A DNA stretch of 64,000 nucleotides from Firmicutes bacterium HGW-Firmicutes-2 (GTDB lineage: Bacteria > Bacillota > Clostridia > Lachnospirales > Vallitaleaceae): NCBI GenBank assembly GCA_002841495.1, contig PGZV01000014.1, positions 62,973-126,972 on the forward strand, in the 5' to 3' direction. Position 1 is the first letter of the stretch. Every line of letters starts with the position of its first letter. Below, one piece after another: positions 44,790 through 54,098 of this stretch. Position numbers and translations under genes: made by a program. The notes under the pieces were generated by a model, which was not told the DNA's origin, searched no databases, and was given only the letters and a program-made list of their open reading frames with translations.

Positions 44790-44840
44790 GGCACTAAACA
44801 CTTAATCATCAAAGATTATATATTTAGCGCCTCTTTTATT
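44790..44840. terminator. Bidirectional terminator between hexokinase and chemoreceptor genes
   Basis: The outer stem GGCACTAAA/TTTAGCGCC (44790-44798 and 44823-44831; its one mismatch is G-U on the - strand) and the inner stem TAATC/GATTA close over a 6-base loop. TCTTTTATT follows on +, and ATTTTTAT on -. Confidence 0.7.
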
Positions 44841-44907
44841 ATTAATAATTGGTTAAGATGTCAAAATTTAGTTATTTTATTATTTCATAATAAAATTCTC
44901 TAAATGA

Positions 44908-46911
44908 CTAAGCTTCAAAATGCTGCATCTCATCGGAAAGCTTCAGAATGTCTTCGTTCAGATGTAAGATGGCTTCACCAATTTCAGTAACCCTTGACAT
45001 CTGCTCCTCTGTTGAAGCATTTATTTCTTCTGTTGAAGCAGCGGATTCTTGGCTGATGGCAGCCATGGATTCTAATGATGTTAGAAGTTCATTTTTGAGT
45101 TTTTCAATATTTTTAGTTTCTGCAATAAAGATATCAATGACGCTTTCTACTTTTGTAACACTACTATCCATGTCATCAAAAACAGAAACGGTTTCGTCAA
45201 GGTTGAGTTGAGCAGACTCAACAGAACTTTGTGTTTCAATAACGGTTTTACTTGTGCCATCTACAACTTTTATGATGCCGGCTATGATGCCATTAATTTC
45301 TTCAGCTGAACGAGAGGATTGTTCTGCAAGTTTCCTGATTTCGTCAGCTACTACAGCAAATCCGCGACCGGCTTCACCGGCACGTGCTGCTTCAATAGAT
45401 GCATTGAGAGCCAATAAATTTGTTTGGGCAGATATGCCTTGAATGGTGACAACGATGTTTTCAATGGCCTGAGAACTTTTATTGAGCGTGTTTACGTTAT
45501 TGGCCACGTCATTGGTGTTTTGTACGGTGGTTTGAAATACCGTTTGTAATGTATTGATTTTAGTTCTTCCTAGAGCATTAGAGTTGACCATACCATCTGA
45601 TTCTGTTTTTGCTTCAGATAAACGTTCAAAGATCATATTAACACTATCGCCTAATTGCTTGCCTGCAATAAGTCTGTCGTTTACGTTTAGTGCCAACTCA
45701 CTGGCACCATTTGCAATTTCTTCAATGGCGCGTGTTGTCTCATTACTAGAAGTCGTGAGTCCATCTACATTATGATTGATGCGTTCAGAAGCACTAGCAA
45801 CAGACTCTATTCGAAGGGTTGTTTCATGTATAAGTCGTCTGACATTTTCAGTCATTTTAGTAAAATCAAGTGTAAGAGCACCTATTTCATCTTTCGAACG
45901 ATAGTTGACAGTTGCGGTGAAATTACCTTGACCAACTTCGTTCATACCTTCTTGAATAAGGCGTATAGGTTTTGAAACCCATTTTCCAATAATCCATTGT
46001 ATGATAAATACCAATAAAACAATGGCGACGATAATGCCGATTACATTATTTATAACAGAAGCCATAAGAATACGTTCTACTTCTGCAAGTGGATAGGTGA
46101 CAACCAATCTAATGTTATCAGCATTGTGTGACAGGGCATAATAAGATACACCACCATCTTGAATTGTATTTATAATATCCGGTTGACTAAGTGTACCGCT
46201 TAGCCAGGGAATTTCATCTATATTCTTACCGACCATGTTTATATCTTTATGATTGATAAGTGTATCACTATCGTCAACAATTAAGGCATAACCACCTTCA
46301 CCAATAACCAGACGTTCGATGCTTTTTTGAACATCAAGACTATCTAATAACTCTTGAACCGCAGTGGGTTCAATACCAATCTGGACCAATCCAGGGGCAT
46401 CTATTCTGGAAGCTCCAATGTACTGAAAAAGTGTGTTGTCTGTTCCACGAGGTTCAGGAGCTTGAGCCAATACGCCATCAGATTTACCGATTAGATCTAT
46501 AAAAGGTTGGGTTTGCTCAGAAGTGTTAAAGTCAAATCCGAAAAAACCTTCTATATTACCATGTGTTAATACACCGGATCCATCAATTACATGAATCTCT
46601 GAGACGTTTAATTGGTTAGCTAAGGACGACATTTTACCTGTTTCAAGCCATGTTTCATCCTCAGCGATAAGCTGCACAATAGATTTGGTTAAAGCGATAT
46701 TTTTCTCATCAAGAGCATTTTTGGTAATGTCAACAACTTCAGTTGCAGATTGAATATCGCTTTTTATATTACTAATTTGATCTTGAAGCTGCAAAGTAAC
46801 AACAGATTCCATGGCACGATTAGAGGCCAATGTGCTGACAATACCTTGTATACCGATGGCAATTACAATAATGATACCTGTAATAAGAACTATTTTTCCT
46901 TTTAATTTCAT
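44908..46911 (-). CDS. Methyl-accepting chemotaxis protein with dCache-type sensor
   Basis: A 667-residue transmembrane chemoreceptor. A first helix (residues ~6-26) is followed by an extracellular region of ~250 residues. That region contains [34 protein letters not shown], typical of dCache sensors. A second helix (~280-303), a HAMP domain and the MCP signalling domain with tip [20 protein letters not shown] and [18 protein letters not shown] follow. The ATG at 46911 is chosen because GAAAGG lies 7 bases before it (an ATG at 46926 precedes that site). It stands next to the sugar locus, so sensing a related ligand is possible but unproven. Confidence 0.93.
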   Translation of the reverse strand: MKLKGKIVLITGIIIVIAIGIQGIVSTLASNRAMESVVTLQLQDQISNIKSDIQSATEVVDITKNALDEKNIALTKSIVQLIAEDETWLETGKMSSLANQLNVSEIHVIDGSGVLTHGNIEGFFGFDFNTSEQTQPFIDLIGKSDGVLAQAPEPRGTDNTLFQYIGASRIDAPGLVQIGIEPTAVQELLDSLDVQKSIERLVIGEGGYALIVDDSDTLINHKDINMVGKNIDEIPWLSGTLSQPDIINTIQDGGVSYYALSHNADNIRLVVTYPLAEVERILMASVINNVIGIIVAIVLLVFIIQWIIGKWVSKPIRLIQEGMNEVGQGNFTATVNYRSKDEIGALTLDFTKMTENVRRLIHETTLRIESVASASERINHNVDGLTTSSNETTRAIEEIANGASELALNVNDRLIAGKQLGDSVNMIFERLSEAKTESDGMVNSNALGRTKINTLQTVFQTTVQNTNDVANNVNTLNKSSQAIENIVVTIQGISAQTNLLALNASIEAARAGEAGRGFAVVADEIRKLAEQSSRSAEEINGIIAGIIKVVDGTSKTVIETQSSVESAQLNLDETVSVFDDMDSSVTKVESVIDIFIAETKNIEKLKNELLTSLESMAAISQESAASTEEINASTEEQMSRVTEIGEAILHLNEDILKLSDEMQHFEA

Positions 46912-46929
46912 GAAATTACCTTTCATTTA

Positions 46930-46969
46930 TTATAAGATGATCATCTATTTAGAAGAAGTCATCTTATAA
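46930..46969 (-). promoter_or_regulatory. Overlapping palindromes in the chemoreceptor leader
   Basis: A perfect 11-bp inverted repeat (46930-46940 and 46959-46969, 18-base spacer) shares its arm with a perfect 12-base palindrome AGATGATCATCT (46935-46946). The two structures exclude one another in RNA. They lie just upstream of the receptor's ribosome site, so either an operator or a translational hairpin is possible. Confidence 0.4.
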
Positions 46970-47225
46970 ATCTTTAAGAAAAAGATTATTAATCATAACG
47001 TATCGATTTCATATCTCTTTGATGTTAATAGGGTTGCATTAAATTCTAAGTTAGATGATACCCGTGTTATTGGTACCATAATATTGTATCACCTTTTGTT
47101 CGCGCTAACAAGGGCTATATATCATAGATACTGCTAAATAATGAATATTGTAAGGACGGTAGATTTATATGATTTTAAGAAAGTCAGGGTTATCATGACG
47201 GAATAAGTTTTGTCAATTAGTCCTA
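46970..47225. other. AT-rich intergenic stretch between chemoreceptor and cbi riboswitch
   Basis: About 250 bases without a gene. TTGACA occurs on the - strand at 47211-47216 and could be the -35 of the receptor promoter, but no good -10 lies at normal spacing. Nothing else is recognisable. Confidence 0.4.
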
Positions 47226-47254
47226 TTGAATAATAACTTAGCATATGCTATACT
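47226..47254 (+). promoter_or_regulatory. Promoter of the cobalamin biosynthesis operon
   Basis: TTGAAT (47226-47231) and TATACT (47249-47254) with 17-base spacing. The predicted start near 47261 falls just before the riboswitch. Confidence 0.7.
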
Positions 47255-47269
47255 GAAAAAAAATTCATA

Positions 47270-47426
47270 TTTGTAGTGCGGTCCTGTTTTATGACAGGTT
47301 AATAGGGAAAAAGGTAGAAGCCTTTGCAGCCCCCGCTACTGTAAGGGAGTACGAAATCTCAAATGCCACTGACTTAGTTGGGAAGGTGAGAGAGTAGGAT
47401 GATCCCCGAGCCAGGAGACCTGCCAC
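47270..47426 (+). ncRNA. Cobalamin riboswitch
   Basis: A B12 aptamer. The order is a P1/P2 entry (GTCCTG...ACAGGTTAATAGGGAA), then GCAGCCCCCGCTACTGTAAGGG. Next is the B12-box element AATGCCACTG (~47382-47391), then GGGAAGGTGAGAG and GATCCCCGAGCCAGGAGACCTGCC closing near 47425. Adenosylcobalamin binding would favour the terminator(s) downstream and shut off the operon when B12 is plentiful. Confidence 0.95.
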
Positions 47427-47491
47427 GCTATGTATTTACTTATAATCTTCGGGAGGAGGATTCTGTGAAAATCGCGTGCGATTATTTATAG

Positions 47492-47516
47492 ACCAGTCCA
47501 AAGGGACTGGTTTTTT
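47492..47516 (+). terminator. Riboswitch expression-platform terminator
   Basis: A perfect 8-bp stem ACCAGTCC/GGACTGGT (47492-47499 and 47504-47511), loop AAAG, then TTTTTT. It is followed by a second terminator. Confidence 0.88.
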
Positions 47517-47544
47517 AATAAAAGAAATAGACTCTATTTCTAAG

Positions 47545-47596
47545 AAGCATTAAATTCACTTAATCTGAAGAAGATTAGGTATTTAATGCTTTTTTT
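47545..47596 (+). terminator. Second tandem terminator before cbiX
   Basis: The outer stem AAGCATTAAAT/ATTTAATGCTT (47545-47555 and 47581-47591) and an inner AATCT/AGATT stem are followed by a T-run. It ends ~30 bases before cbiX. Two stacked terminators would give tight control. Confidence 0.8.
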
Positions 47597-47624
47597 ATGA
47601 TCAAAAAAGAAAGGAAAAAACGCT

Positions 47625-47984
47625 ATGAAAAAAGGACTAATGATTTTAGCTCATGGAAGCAAAGTAGATGAAACCGATCAGATTATGACCAAGTACTTGG
47701 AGGCAGTGTCAGATTCGGTAGGTTATGATCAAGTTGAGAAAGCTTATTTACAAATGATGTTGCCAAGTGTTGAGATGGTATTTGAAAAGTTTTATGAAAA
47801 GGATGTTACGGACTTGACCATATTACCTTTTTTTATTTTTAATGGTAATCATATAAAAATTGACATACCTGAGAAACTAGAAGAAATGACCAAGCTTTAC
47901 CCAAAAGTAAAGATCCGACTGCTAGAGAATATTGGCTTTGATAAGAAGATGGCAGATCTAATCATTGAAAGAGTGGCGATTTAA
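47625..47984 (+). CDS. cbiX: Sirohydrochlorin cobaltochelatase, short form
   Basis: A 119-residue CbiX-S chelatase that inserts Co2+ into sirohydrochlorin, committing it to B12. Metal-binding His10 lies in LMILAHGSK and His76 in FFIFNGNHIKIDIP. The short length means it acts as a dimer, unlike the ~250-residue fused CbiX-L. GAAAGGAAAAAA precedes the ATG. It opens the cbi operon and overlaps cbiC by one base (TAATG). Confidence 0.92.
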   Translation: MKKGLMILAHGSKVDETDQIMTKYLEAVSDSVGYDQVEKAYLQMMLPSVEMVFEKFYEKDVTDLTILPFFIFNGNHIKIDIPEKLEEMTKLYPKVKIRLLENIGFDKKMADLIIERVAI

Positions 47985-48640
47985 TGGATTATATAAAAAA
48001 TCCGGCAACCATAGAAAGAATGAGCTTTGTCATCATCGATGAACAAGTGGCGATGGTTTATGGTGGATATCCAGTAGAAAATAAAATAGAAAAAGCAATT
48101 CTTCGAAGGGTTATACATACAACAGCGGATTTTGATTATTTAGACAATTTGCATATTTCTAAGGAATTTATTGATCGTACTTTAAAAGCTTTAAAAAAAG
48201 GACTCACGATCATCACCGATACCAATATGGTGTATAGCGGTATTAATAAAAAAGTTCTAGAAGATATGGGTTGTAAGATAAGATGTTATATATCCGAGGA
48301 AGAAACGGCAAATCTTGCATCTGAAGTGGGTATAACAAGATCTATGGCCAGCGTTATAAGAGCAGCAGAAGAAGAGGGACCTAAACTCTATGTTTTTGGA
48401 AATGCACCAACAGCACTTTTTAAAACTTTAGAAATCTATGAAAATTATGATGGAAATAAAGAAAATCTAATAGGGATTATTGGGGTACCGGTTGGCTTTG
48501 TCGGAGCAGCTGAATCTAAAGAAGCGCTGATGGTTTCGAATATTCCTTCAATAGCAGCAAAAGGTAGAAAAGGCGGAAGCAATGTTGCAGCGGCCATTGT
48601 GAATGCCATCCTTTATGAAGCGGAGCATCGCTATGGATAA
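47984..48640 (+). CDS. cbiC: Cobalt-precorrin-8 methylmutase
   Basis: A 218-residue isomerase moving the C-11 methyl to C-12 to give cobyrinate. The catalytic His is in RVIHTTADFDYLD, and TIITDTNMVYSGI, GNAPTALFKTLE and GVPVGFVGAAESKEAL are diagnostic. Overlapping stops and starts on both sides show tight coupling. Confidence 0.95.
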   Translation: MDYIKNPATIERMSFVIIDEQVAMVYGGYPVENKIEKAILRRVIHTTADFDYLDNLHISKEFIDRTLKALKKGLTIITDTNMVYSGINKKVLEDMGCKIRCYISEEETANLASEVGITRSMASVIRAAEEEGPKLYVFGNAPTALFKTLEIYENYDGNKENLIGIIGVPVGFVGAAESKEALMVSNIPSIAAKGRKGGSNVAAAIVNAILYEAEHRYG

Positions 48641-49736
48641 TATGCAAGTTATTATTGACGGTAAGACCTATAGAAAAGGCTACACCACAGGCACCACCGC
48701 AGCAGCAGCGGCTAAAGCAGCTGCAATGTATTGGAAATCCGGTAAGGCACCTGTGAGTGTTGAAGTGACTCTTCCCAATATGGAAATTGTCACATTAAAG
48801 GTTGAAGAAGCTTGGACCATGGGGCAAGCCTACTGGGCCTCTGTTGTTAAAGATGGCGGTGACGACATAGATGTAACCAATGGTCTAATCCTATCTGCTG
48901 AAGTCGTCGTACTTGGTCACAGTAACAGCCTAGACATTCAAGTTTTAGGCGGTGTGGGTGTAGGCATCATAACTAAGAATGGATTACAAAGAAACATCGG
49001 AGAACCGGCGATTAATCCGGTGCCCCTCACGATGATTGAAAATGGTATTAAGGAAATTATGGGTTCTGGGTACCAAGTGCAAGTGACCATACATGTACCA
49101 AAAGGAGAAGAAGCGGCAAAACGTACTTTTAACCCAAGACTGGGTGTTGTAGGCGGTATATCGATTATTGGTTCGACAGGTATAGTAGAGCCTATGAGTG
49201 AAGAAGCCTGGAAAAAATCACTTGAAATTGAGCTTTCTCAAAAAGTACGGCAAGGTCAGAAAAAAATTGTTTTGGTACCGGGTAACCACGGCGAAAAATT
49301 TGCTATTGCCTCACTGAAATACCGTGAAGATCAGATTGTCATGATGAGTAATTTTGTGGGATATATGTTAATGGAAGCTTGTCGATTGGGTGTAAAAGAG
49401 GTCATTCTCGTGGGACATATTGGTAAACTCATTAAGGTTGCCGGTGGTAATTTTCATACCCACAACCGGGTATCAGATGGAAGAATGGACGTACTTTGTA
49501 ACCATTTAGCAAAAGTTAGAGCGGCTTATGATCTGATGGACCGGGTGAGGGAAAGCAATACAACAGACGAAGCGGTGGCATTGATTGATGAAGCCGGACT
49601 TGAAGTTGTTTATGAGAGTATTGCTAAGGTCATTAAGGATAAGGCAGAAAGCTATACATATGATCAATTGAAGGTAGAAGTTGCACTATATAATATGAAA
49701 GGTAGGCTATTGGCCAAAACGATGGATGATGATTAA
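48633..49736 (+). CDS. cbiD: Cobalt-precorrin-5B C1-methyltransferase
   Basis: A 367-residue SAM-dependent enzyme methylating C-1. The N-terminal block KGYTTGTTAAAAAKAA is the CbiD hallmark; GISIIGSTGIVEPMSEEA and GNHGEKFA follow. The ATG at 48633 (overlapping the cbiC end by 8 bases) is preferred; an ATG at 48603 would add ten residues not expected in the family. Confidence 0.94.
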   Translation: MDNMQVIIDGKTYRKGYTTGTTAAAAAKAAAMYWKSGKAPVSVEVTLPNMEIVTLKVEEAWTMGQAYWASVVKDGGDDIDVTNGLILSAEVVVLGHSNSLDIQVLGGVGVGIITKNGLQRNIGEPAINPVPLTMIENGIKEIMGSGYQVQVTIHVPKGEEAAKRTFNPRLGVVGGISIIGSTGIVEPMSEEAWKKSLEIELSQKVRQGQKKIVLVPGNHGEKFAIASLKYREDQIVMMSNFVGYMLMEACRLGVKEVILVGHIGKLIKVAGGNFHTHNRVSDGRMDVLCNHLAKVRAAYDLMDRVRESNTTDEAVALIDEAGLEVVYESIAKVIKDKAESYTYDQLKVEVALYNMKGRLLAKTMDDD

Positions 49737-50358
49737 TGTGGTAGGAATCGGACCGGGAAAAACATCAGGATTAACCCTTGAAGCACTGGAGAAGATAAAA
49801 AAAGGGCGGTGCGTCATAGGCACGAAAAGACAATTGGCCTCTACCTCTATAAATGTCTTAGCATCAATTATGTATTCCGGTAAAATGGAGGATTTGGAAG
49901 CTAAGATTAAAGAGCAGCTTGTTTTAAATAAGACAAAGGAAGTTGTTGTACTTGCCAGTGGGGACCCTTCTATATATGGTTTGTCAAAACGCTTGATTCA
50001 ATTATTTGGCAAAGACGCAGTCAATGTAACTTCAGGTATCAGTGCCATACAGTACTTGTTCGCTCGAATCAAGCTGGATATGAATGATCTGTATATAACC
50101 AGCGCTCACGGAAAGTGTCCAGATTTTGATTTGCTTTTTAAAATGCCGAAAGTTGCCCTTGTTACGGACAACTTCACAGGTCCATATGAAATTGCACAAG
50201 AAGCTATAAAGAGAGGCTTTAACCCTAGAATGGTTATTGGTGAGCATCTATCTTATGAGAACGAAAGTATTCAAGAAACAGATGCAAAAACGATAGCAAG
50301 AAAAAAATATGAAATGAATGTGGTGATATTAATTAATGATGGATCAAGACTTTATTAG
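49726..50358 (+). CDS. cbiE: Cobalt-precorrin-7 C5-methyltransferase
   Basis: A 210-residue tetrapyrrole methylase with VVGIGPGKTSGLTLEAL, ASGDPSIYGLSKRL and TSGISAIQYLFARIKLDM. Adjacent ATGs at 49726 and 49729 both fit. It is separate from cbiT here, whereas aerobic CobL and some bacteria fuse them. It overlaps cbiD by 11 bases and cbiT by 23. Confidence 0.93.
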   Translation: MMINVVGIGPGKTSGLTLEALEKIKKGRCVIGTKRQLASTSINVLASIMYSGKMEDLEAKIKEQLVLNKTKEVVVLASGDPSIYGLSKRLIQLFGKDAVNVTSGISAIQYLFARIKLDMNDLYITSAHGKCPDFDLLFKMPKVALVTDNFTGPYEIAQEAIKRGFNPRMVIGEHLSYENESIQETDAKTIARKKYEMNVVILINDGSRLY

Positions 50359-50923
50359 AGGCAAAGTTCCCATGACGAAAATGGAAGTAAGGGCGGTGAC
50401 TTTAGCCTATTTACAACTTCAAGAGGGTCACACTTTTTTGGACATTGGGGCCGGTACCGGTTCAATTACCGTTGAAGCGGCTAGAAATAACAAGCATTTG
50501 AAAGTATTTGCCATTGAAAAGAACCCCATAGCTCTTGAACTGATTGATTCGAATCTGAAAAAACATGGTTTAAATCATGTGGTTTACATTTCAGGGACAG
50601 CTCCTTTGGATACAAGCGGTATACCACGTTGTGACCGCGTTTTTATTGGTGGTACCGGTGGACATATGAATGAGATTATTCATTGGTTGACACAAGAAGT
50701 ACTCACAGATGAAGCTATTCTGGTGATGAATACAATTACCCTTGAGAACCTTAATGAAGGTATGAAAGCTTTGTATGATTATGGCTTTGATGAGATTGAA
50801 GGCAGTAGCCTATTAAGTGCCAGATTGAGCTTACTTGGCGATTTGCATTATTTTAAACCAGAGAACCCATGCTATATATTAAAAGGTGTTTGGAGGAAAA
50901 AATGTCGAAATTTATTGGAATAG
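50336..50923 (+). CDS. cbiT: Cobalt-precorrin-6B C15-methyltransferase (decarboxylating)
   Basis: A 195-residue class-I methyltransferase with the SAM loop FLDIGAGTGSITVEAA and the N-terminal GKVPMTKMEVRAVTLAYLQL block typical of CbiT. It methylates C-15 and decarboxylates the C-12 acetate. It overlaps cbiE and cbiL. Confidence 0.93.
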   Translation: MMDQDFIRGKVPMTKMEVRAVTLAYLQLQEGHTFLDIGAGTGSITVEAARNNKHLKVFAIEKNPIALELIDSNLKKHGLNHVVYISGTAPLDTSGIPRCDRVFIGGTGGHMNEIIHWLTQEVLTDEAILVMNTITLENLNEGMKALYDYGFDEIEGSSLLSARLSLLGDLHYFKPENPCYILKGVWRKKCRNLLE

Positions 50924-51603
50924 GTGTCGGACCGGGAGATCCTGAACTCCTGACTTTAAAAGCAGTAAAAGCGCTTCATCAACTGGATATACTGATTGTA
51001 CCTTATGGTCGCCTTAAAGGAGAAAGTGAAGCTTTAAAAATAGTAGAAGGCTACTTAAAGAAGGATATTAACATCTTACCCAAACACTTTCCCATGGTAC
51101 AGGATGAAGCTGAACTCTCACCAGCGATAGAATCTATTGCACAAGAGATTAGAGCATTTATAGAACAAGGTCATCATGTTGGTTTTATAACCATTGGCGA
51201 TCCTATGCTCTATAGCACTTATATATATTTGTTGAAATATCTTTTACATCAAGTCCCTGTTATGACCATACCGGGGATAGCTTCTTACAGCGCTATTGCA
51301 TCGGGTCTTAATAGGCCTTTGGCTGAAGGGAATACACCTTTATTGGTATACCCGTGTAACGGAGAAATAGAAGTGATTGAAAAAGTTGTATTAGAACAGG
51401 ATAGCATCGTACTTATGAAAGTATACAAACAATTTGATTCAATCATCAAGATGCTTAAAAAACATGACTTAATGCCTTATAGTCTCATTGCTTCAAATTA
51501 TGGAAAAGAGAACCAAGTAATCTATAATCATGAAAACTTGTTTACCCATGAAAAAATTAGTTATTTCACAACCATTATTATTAATAAGGGGTGGCGATTA
51601 TGA
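50902..51603 (+). CDS. cbiL: Cobalt-factor II C20-methyltransferase
   Basis: A 233-residue tetrapyrrole methylase: KFIGIGVGPGDPELLTLKAV, TIGDPMLYSTYIYLLKYL, TIPGIASYSAIASGLNRPL. It adds the C-20 methyl, the first methylation after cobalt insertion. The ATG at 50902 follows TTGGAGG, 7 bases upstream; earlier in-frame codons lie within cbiT. Confidence 0.93.
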   Translation: MSKFIGIGVGPGDPELLTLKAVKALHQLDILIVPYGRLKGESEALKIVEGYLKKDINILPKHFPMVQDEAELSPAIESIAQEIRAFIEQGHHVGFITIGDPMLYSTYIYLLKYLLHQVPVMTIPGIASYSAIASGLNRPLAEGNTPLLVYPCNGEIEVIEKVVLEQDSIVLMKVYKQFDSIIKMLKKHDLMPYSLIASNYGKENQVIYNHENLFTHEKISYFTTIIINKGWRL

Positions 51604-52349
51604 AAGTCATATTTGTAGGCGCAGGGCCGGGGGATAAGGAACTGATTACTCTGAAGGGCTATAATGCCCTGAAAGAAGCCGATATGGTTATTTGGGCTGG
51701 CTCTTTGGTAAACGAAGCTTTGCTTGAATACTGTAAAGACGATGTAGAAATATATAACAGTGCCCTGATGCATCTGGAGGAAATCATGGCAACCTGTGCT
51801 AAGGGTGTTAGAGCAGGTAAAAAAGTGGTGCGCTTACACACCGGTGATTTTTCGATATATGGGTCTTTGAGAGAACAAATAGAAGGCTTACAAGCACTTG
51901 GGGTTGAGTATGAACTTATACCCGGTGTCAGCAGTTTTTTGGGCGCCGCTTCATCTTTAGGGGTGGAATACACCGTACCTGAAGTCTCACAAAGTCTAAT
52001 CATAACCAGACGTGGCGGAAAAACCCCAGTTCCTGAAAAAGAGTCATTAAAAGCTTTTGCAAAGCATGGTACTTCGATGGTGATTTTCTTGTCTTCCACT
52101 TATGTAGAGGAAGTGTGTAAGGAACTCATAGAAGGCGGGTATGATGGACTCACGCCTGCAGCCATAGTCTTCAAAGCAACTTGGCCGGATGAAGAGATTA
52201 TTCGAGGAACACTCATTACACTACCGGCACTTGCTAAAGTCAGCAATATTCACAAAATGTCTCTGATTATGGTGGGAGACTTTTTAGGCCATGAGTTTAA
52301 CTTGTCAAAACTCTATCATAAGGATTTCAAACATGAATTCAGACCATAA
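51600..52349 (+). CDS. cbiF: Cobalt-precorrin-4 C11-methyltransferase
   Basis: A 249-residue tetrapyrrole methylase: KVIFVGAGPGDKELITLKG, RLHTGDFSIYGSLREQIEGL, LIPGVSSFLGAASSLG, and LIITRRGGKTPVPE, which marks CbiF/CobM. The ATG at 51600 overlaps the cbiL stop as ATGA and has AAGGGGTGG upstream. Confidence 0.94.
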   Translation: MKVIFVGAGPGDKELITLKGYNALKEADMVIWAGSLVNEALLEYCKDDVEIYNSALMHLEEIMATCAKGVRAGKKVVRLHTGDFSIYGSLREQIEGLQALGVEYELIPGVSSFLGAASSLGVEYTVPEVSQSLIITRRGGKTPVPEKESLKAFAKHGTSMVIFLSSTYVEEVCKELIEGGYDGLTPAAIVFKATWPDEEIIRGTLITLPALAKVSNIHKMSLIMVGDFLGHEFNLSKLYHKDFKHEFRP

Positions 52350-53373
52350 AAAAGTCGTTAAAACTGTCATTTTTTCCTTAACTCCAAAAGGTGATTTGCT
52401 GAATCACCGGCTTGTAGGCGAGCACTATACCAGTGAAATCATCAAAGATCAAGGTGGTATTATGGCTTGTGTGAAGGAACGCTTTAACCAGGTGACCTAT
52501 ATGGTCTTTATATGTGCAACGGGTATCGCTGTAAGGTCCATTGGCAAGCTTATGGTAGATAAGTATAAAGATCCGGCAGTGTTGGTCTTGGATGAGGAAG
52601 GTCGTTATGTTATCAGTCTACTTTCCGGACATTTGGGTGGTGGTAATGCTTACGCAAAAGAGATTGGAAAGTCAATTAACGCAATACCAATTATCACCAC
52701 GTCAACAGATGTTCATGGTGTTGGCAGTTTGGATCTGCTGCTTCAAGCTTTACATTGTGATGTACATGTACATAGAGACGACATTTTAAAGATTAATATG
52801 GCCCTTATTAGAGGAGAATCGGTTGGTCTCTACAGTGATATTGGACTTAACGATGCGGGTTATGCAGGCTACCTAGAAGGTTTTACAATTATGGAGGATT
52901 TTCAGACATTTATTAAGATGTCAGCAGATTATAAAGTCTATATTGGTTATGATACGAGGCAGATTGAAGCGCTGAGTCCTAAAAATCTATGGTGTGTTCC
53001 GAAAGTCTTATGCCTTGGAACGGGGACAAGAAAAAACCTGGATACAAATGCATATTTTCATGAGCTAGACACCTATCTTAAGGCGGTAAACACACATCCA
53101 TCGGCCATTGCAATACTAACCAGTGTAGATATTAAAAGACAGGAGCCCTGTTTGGAAGCGTTGTGTCAGGCATGGTCACTAGAATCTGTTTTCTTTACTG
53201 TACAAGATTTGAAAAGCGTTCATGATCAATTTGAAAAATCTGAATGGGTGATTAAGACGTTAGGTATAGGATCTGTCGCAGGACCATCAGCTTGGTTAAT
53301 TTCAAAAGGCAATATGATTCATCAAGGTAGAAAAATGAAGGGCAGCACATTTGCCCTTGGGAGGATTATATGA
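52333..53373 (+). CDS. cbiG: Cobalt-precorrin-5A hydrolase
   Basis: A 346-residue enzyme that opens the delta-lactone and releases acetaldehyde, the step distinctive of the anaerobic route. ICATGIAVRSIGKLMVDK and YVISLLSGHLGGGNAYA are the N/central CbiG blocks, and the C-terminal domain includes LGTGTRKNLD. The ATG at 52333 overlaps the cbiF end and follows AAGGA. Confidence 0.93.
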   Translation: MNSDHKKVVKTVIFSLTPKGDLLNHRLVGEHYTSEIIKDQGGIMACVKERFNQVTYMVFICATGIAVRSIGKLMVDKYKDPAVLVLDEEGRYVISLLSGHLGGGNAYAKEIGKSINAIPIITTSTDVHGVGSLDLLLQALHCDVHVHRDDILKINMALIRGESVGLYSDIGLNDAGYAGYLEGFTIMEDFQTFIKMSADYKVYIGYDTRQIEALSPKNLWCVPKVLCLGTGTRKNLDTNAYFHELDTYLKAVNTHPSAIAILTSVDIKRQEPCLEALCQAWSLESVFFTVQDLKSVHDQFEKSEWVIKTLGIGSVAGPSAWLISKGNMIHQGRKMKGSTFALGRII

Positions 53374-54098
53374 TTAAAGTTATAGGAATTGGGTCTGGAG
53401 TAGTACAGAATCTAACAACAGAAGCCTTAGAGGCGATTAAGTCTGCAGAGGTCATTGTAGGTTATCGTACATATATAGACTGGATACAACCACTGATTGA
53501 TAAGAATAGCCATATACAGAAAGTCATAACAACAGGTATGACCGGTGAAGTGAAACGATGTCAGGCGGCTCTTGAAGCATCAAGAAACGGAAAGAATGTA
53601 GTGGTCATTAGCAGTGGGGATTCAGGCATCTATGGCATGGCCGGTCTGATCTATGAACTTTCAGATGTAGAAGATGAGATTAGCGTCATCCCTGGTGTTA
53701 CCTCATCGAGTATAGCAGCAGCTTCACTTGGAGCACCTTTGATGCATGATTTTGTTTCCATAAGTCTGAGTGATTTGATGACGCCTTATGACATAATCAT
53801 GAAAAGGGTACGTTTGGCAGCGGAAGGTGATTTTGTTATATGTTTATATAATCCAAGAAGCAAAGGCCGTCCACATCATTTAGAAGATGCGCTTAATACT
53901 ATTAAAGACATACAAGGTGATGGTTTGGTGGTCGGAACGGTTTGTGATGCAGGGCGCTTGGAGGCATGTGTGACCTATTCGACTTTAAAAGAGTTTAATG
54001 TTCAAGATGTGAACATGCGTACTATGGTCATAATTGGTAATCAAAACACCCATATGCACCATGGGAAAATGGTCACACCTAGGGGGTATATGTTGTGA
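53370..54098 (+). CDS. cbiH: Cobalt-precorrin-3B C17-methyltransferase
   Basis: A 242-residue tetrapyrrole methylase catalysing C-17 methylation with ring contraction. KVIGIGSGVVQNLTTEAL, VVISSGDSGIYGMAGLIYEL, VIPGVTSSSIAAASLGAPLMHDF and LYNPRSKGRP are CbiH/CobJ blocks. It lacks the fused domains found in some clostridial CbiGH proteins. Its start overlaps the cbiG stop as ATGA. Confidence 0.94.
   Translation: MIKVIGIGSGVVQNLTTEALEAIKSAEVIVGYRTYIDWIQPLIDKNSHIQKVITTGMTGEVKRCQAALEASRNGKNVVVISSGDSGIYGMAGLIYELSDVEDEISVIPGVTSSSIAAASLGAPLMHDFVSISLSDLMTPYDIIMKRVRLAAEGDFVICLYNPRSKGRPHHLEDALNTIKDIQGDGLVVGTVCDAGRLEACVTYSTLKEFNVQDVNMRTMVIIGNQNTHMHHGKMVTPRGYML

Noticed and set aside
44874..44896. Perfect palindrome ATTTTATTA/TAATAAAAT near the chemoreceptor end
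   Set aside because: AT-only stem with no T-run on the - strand. Weak as a terminator; the hairpin at 44790-44840 is better.
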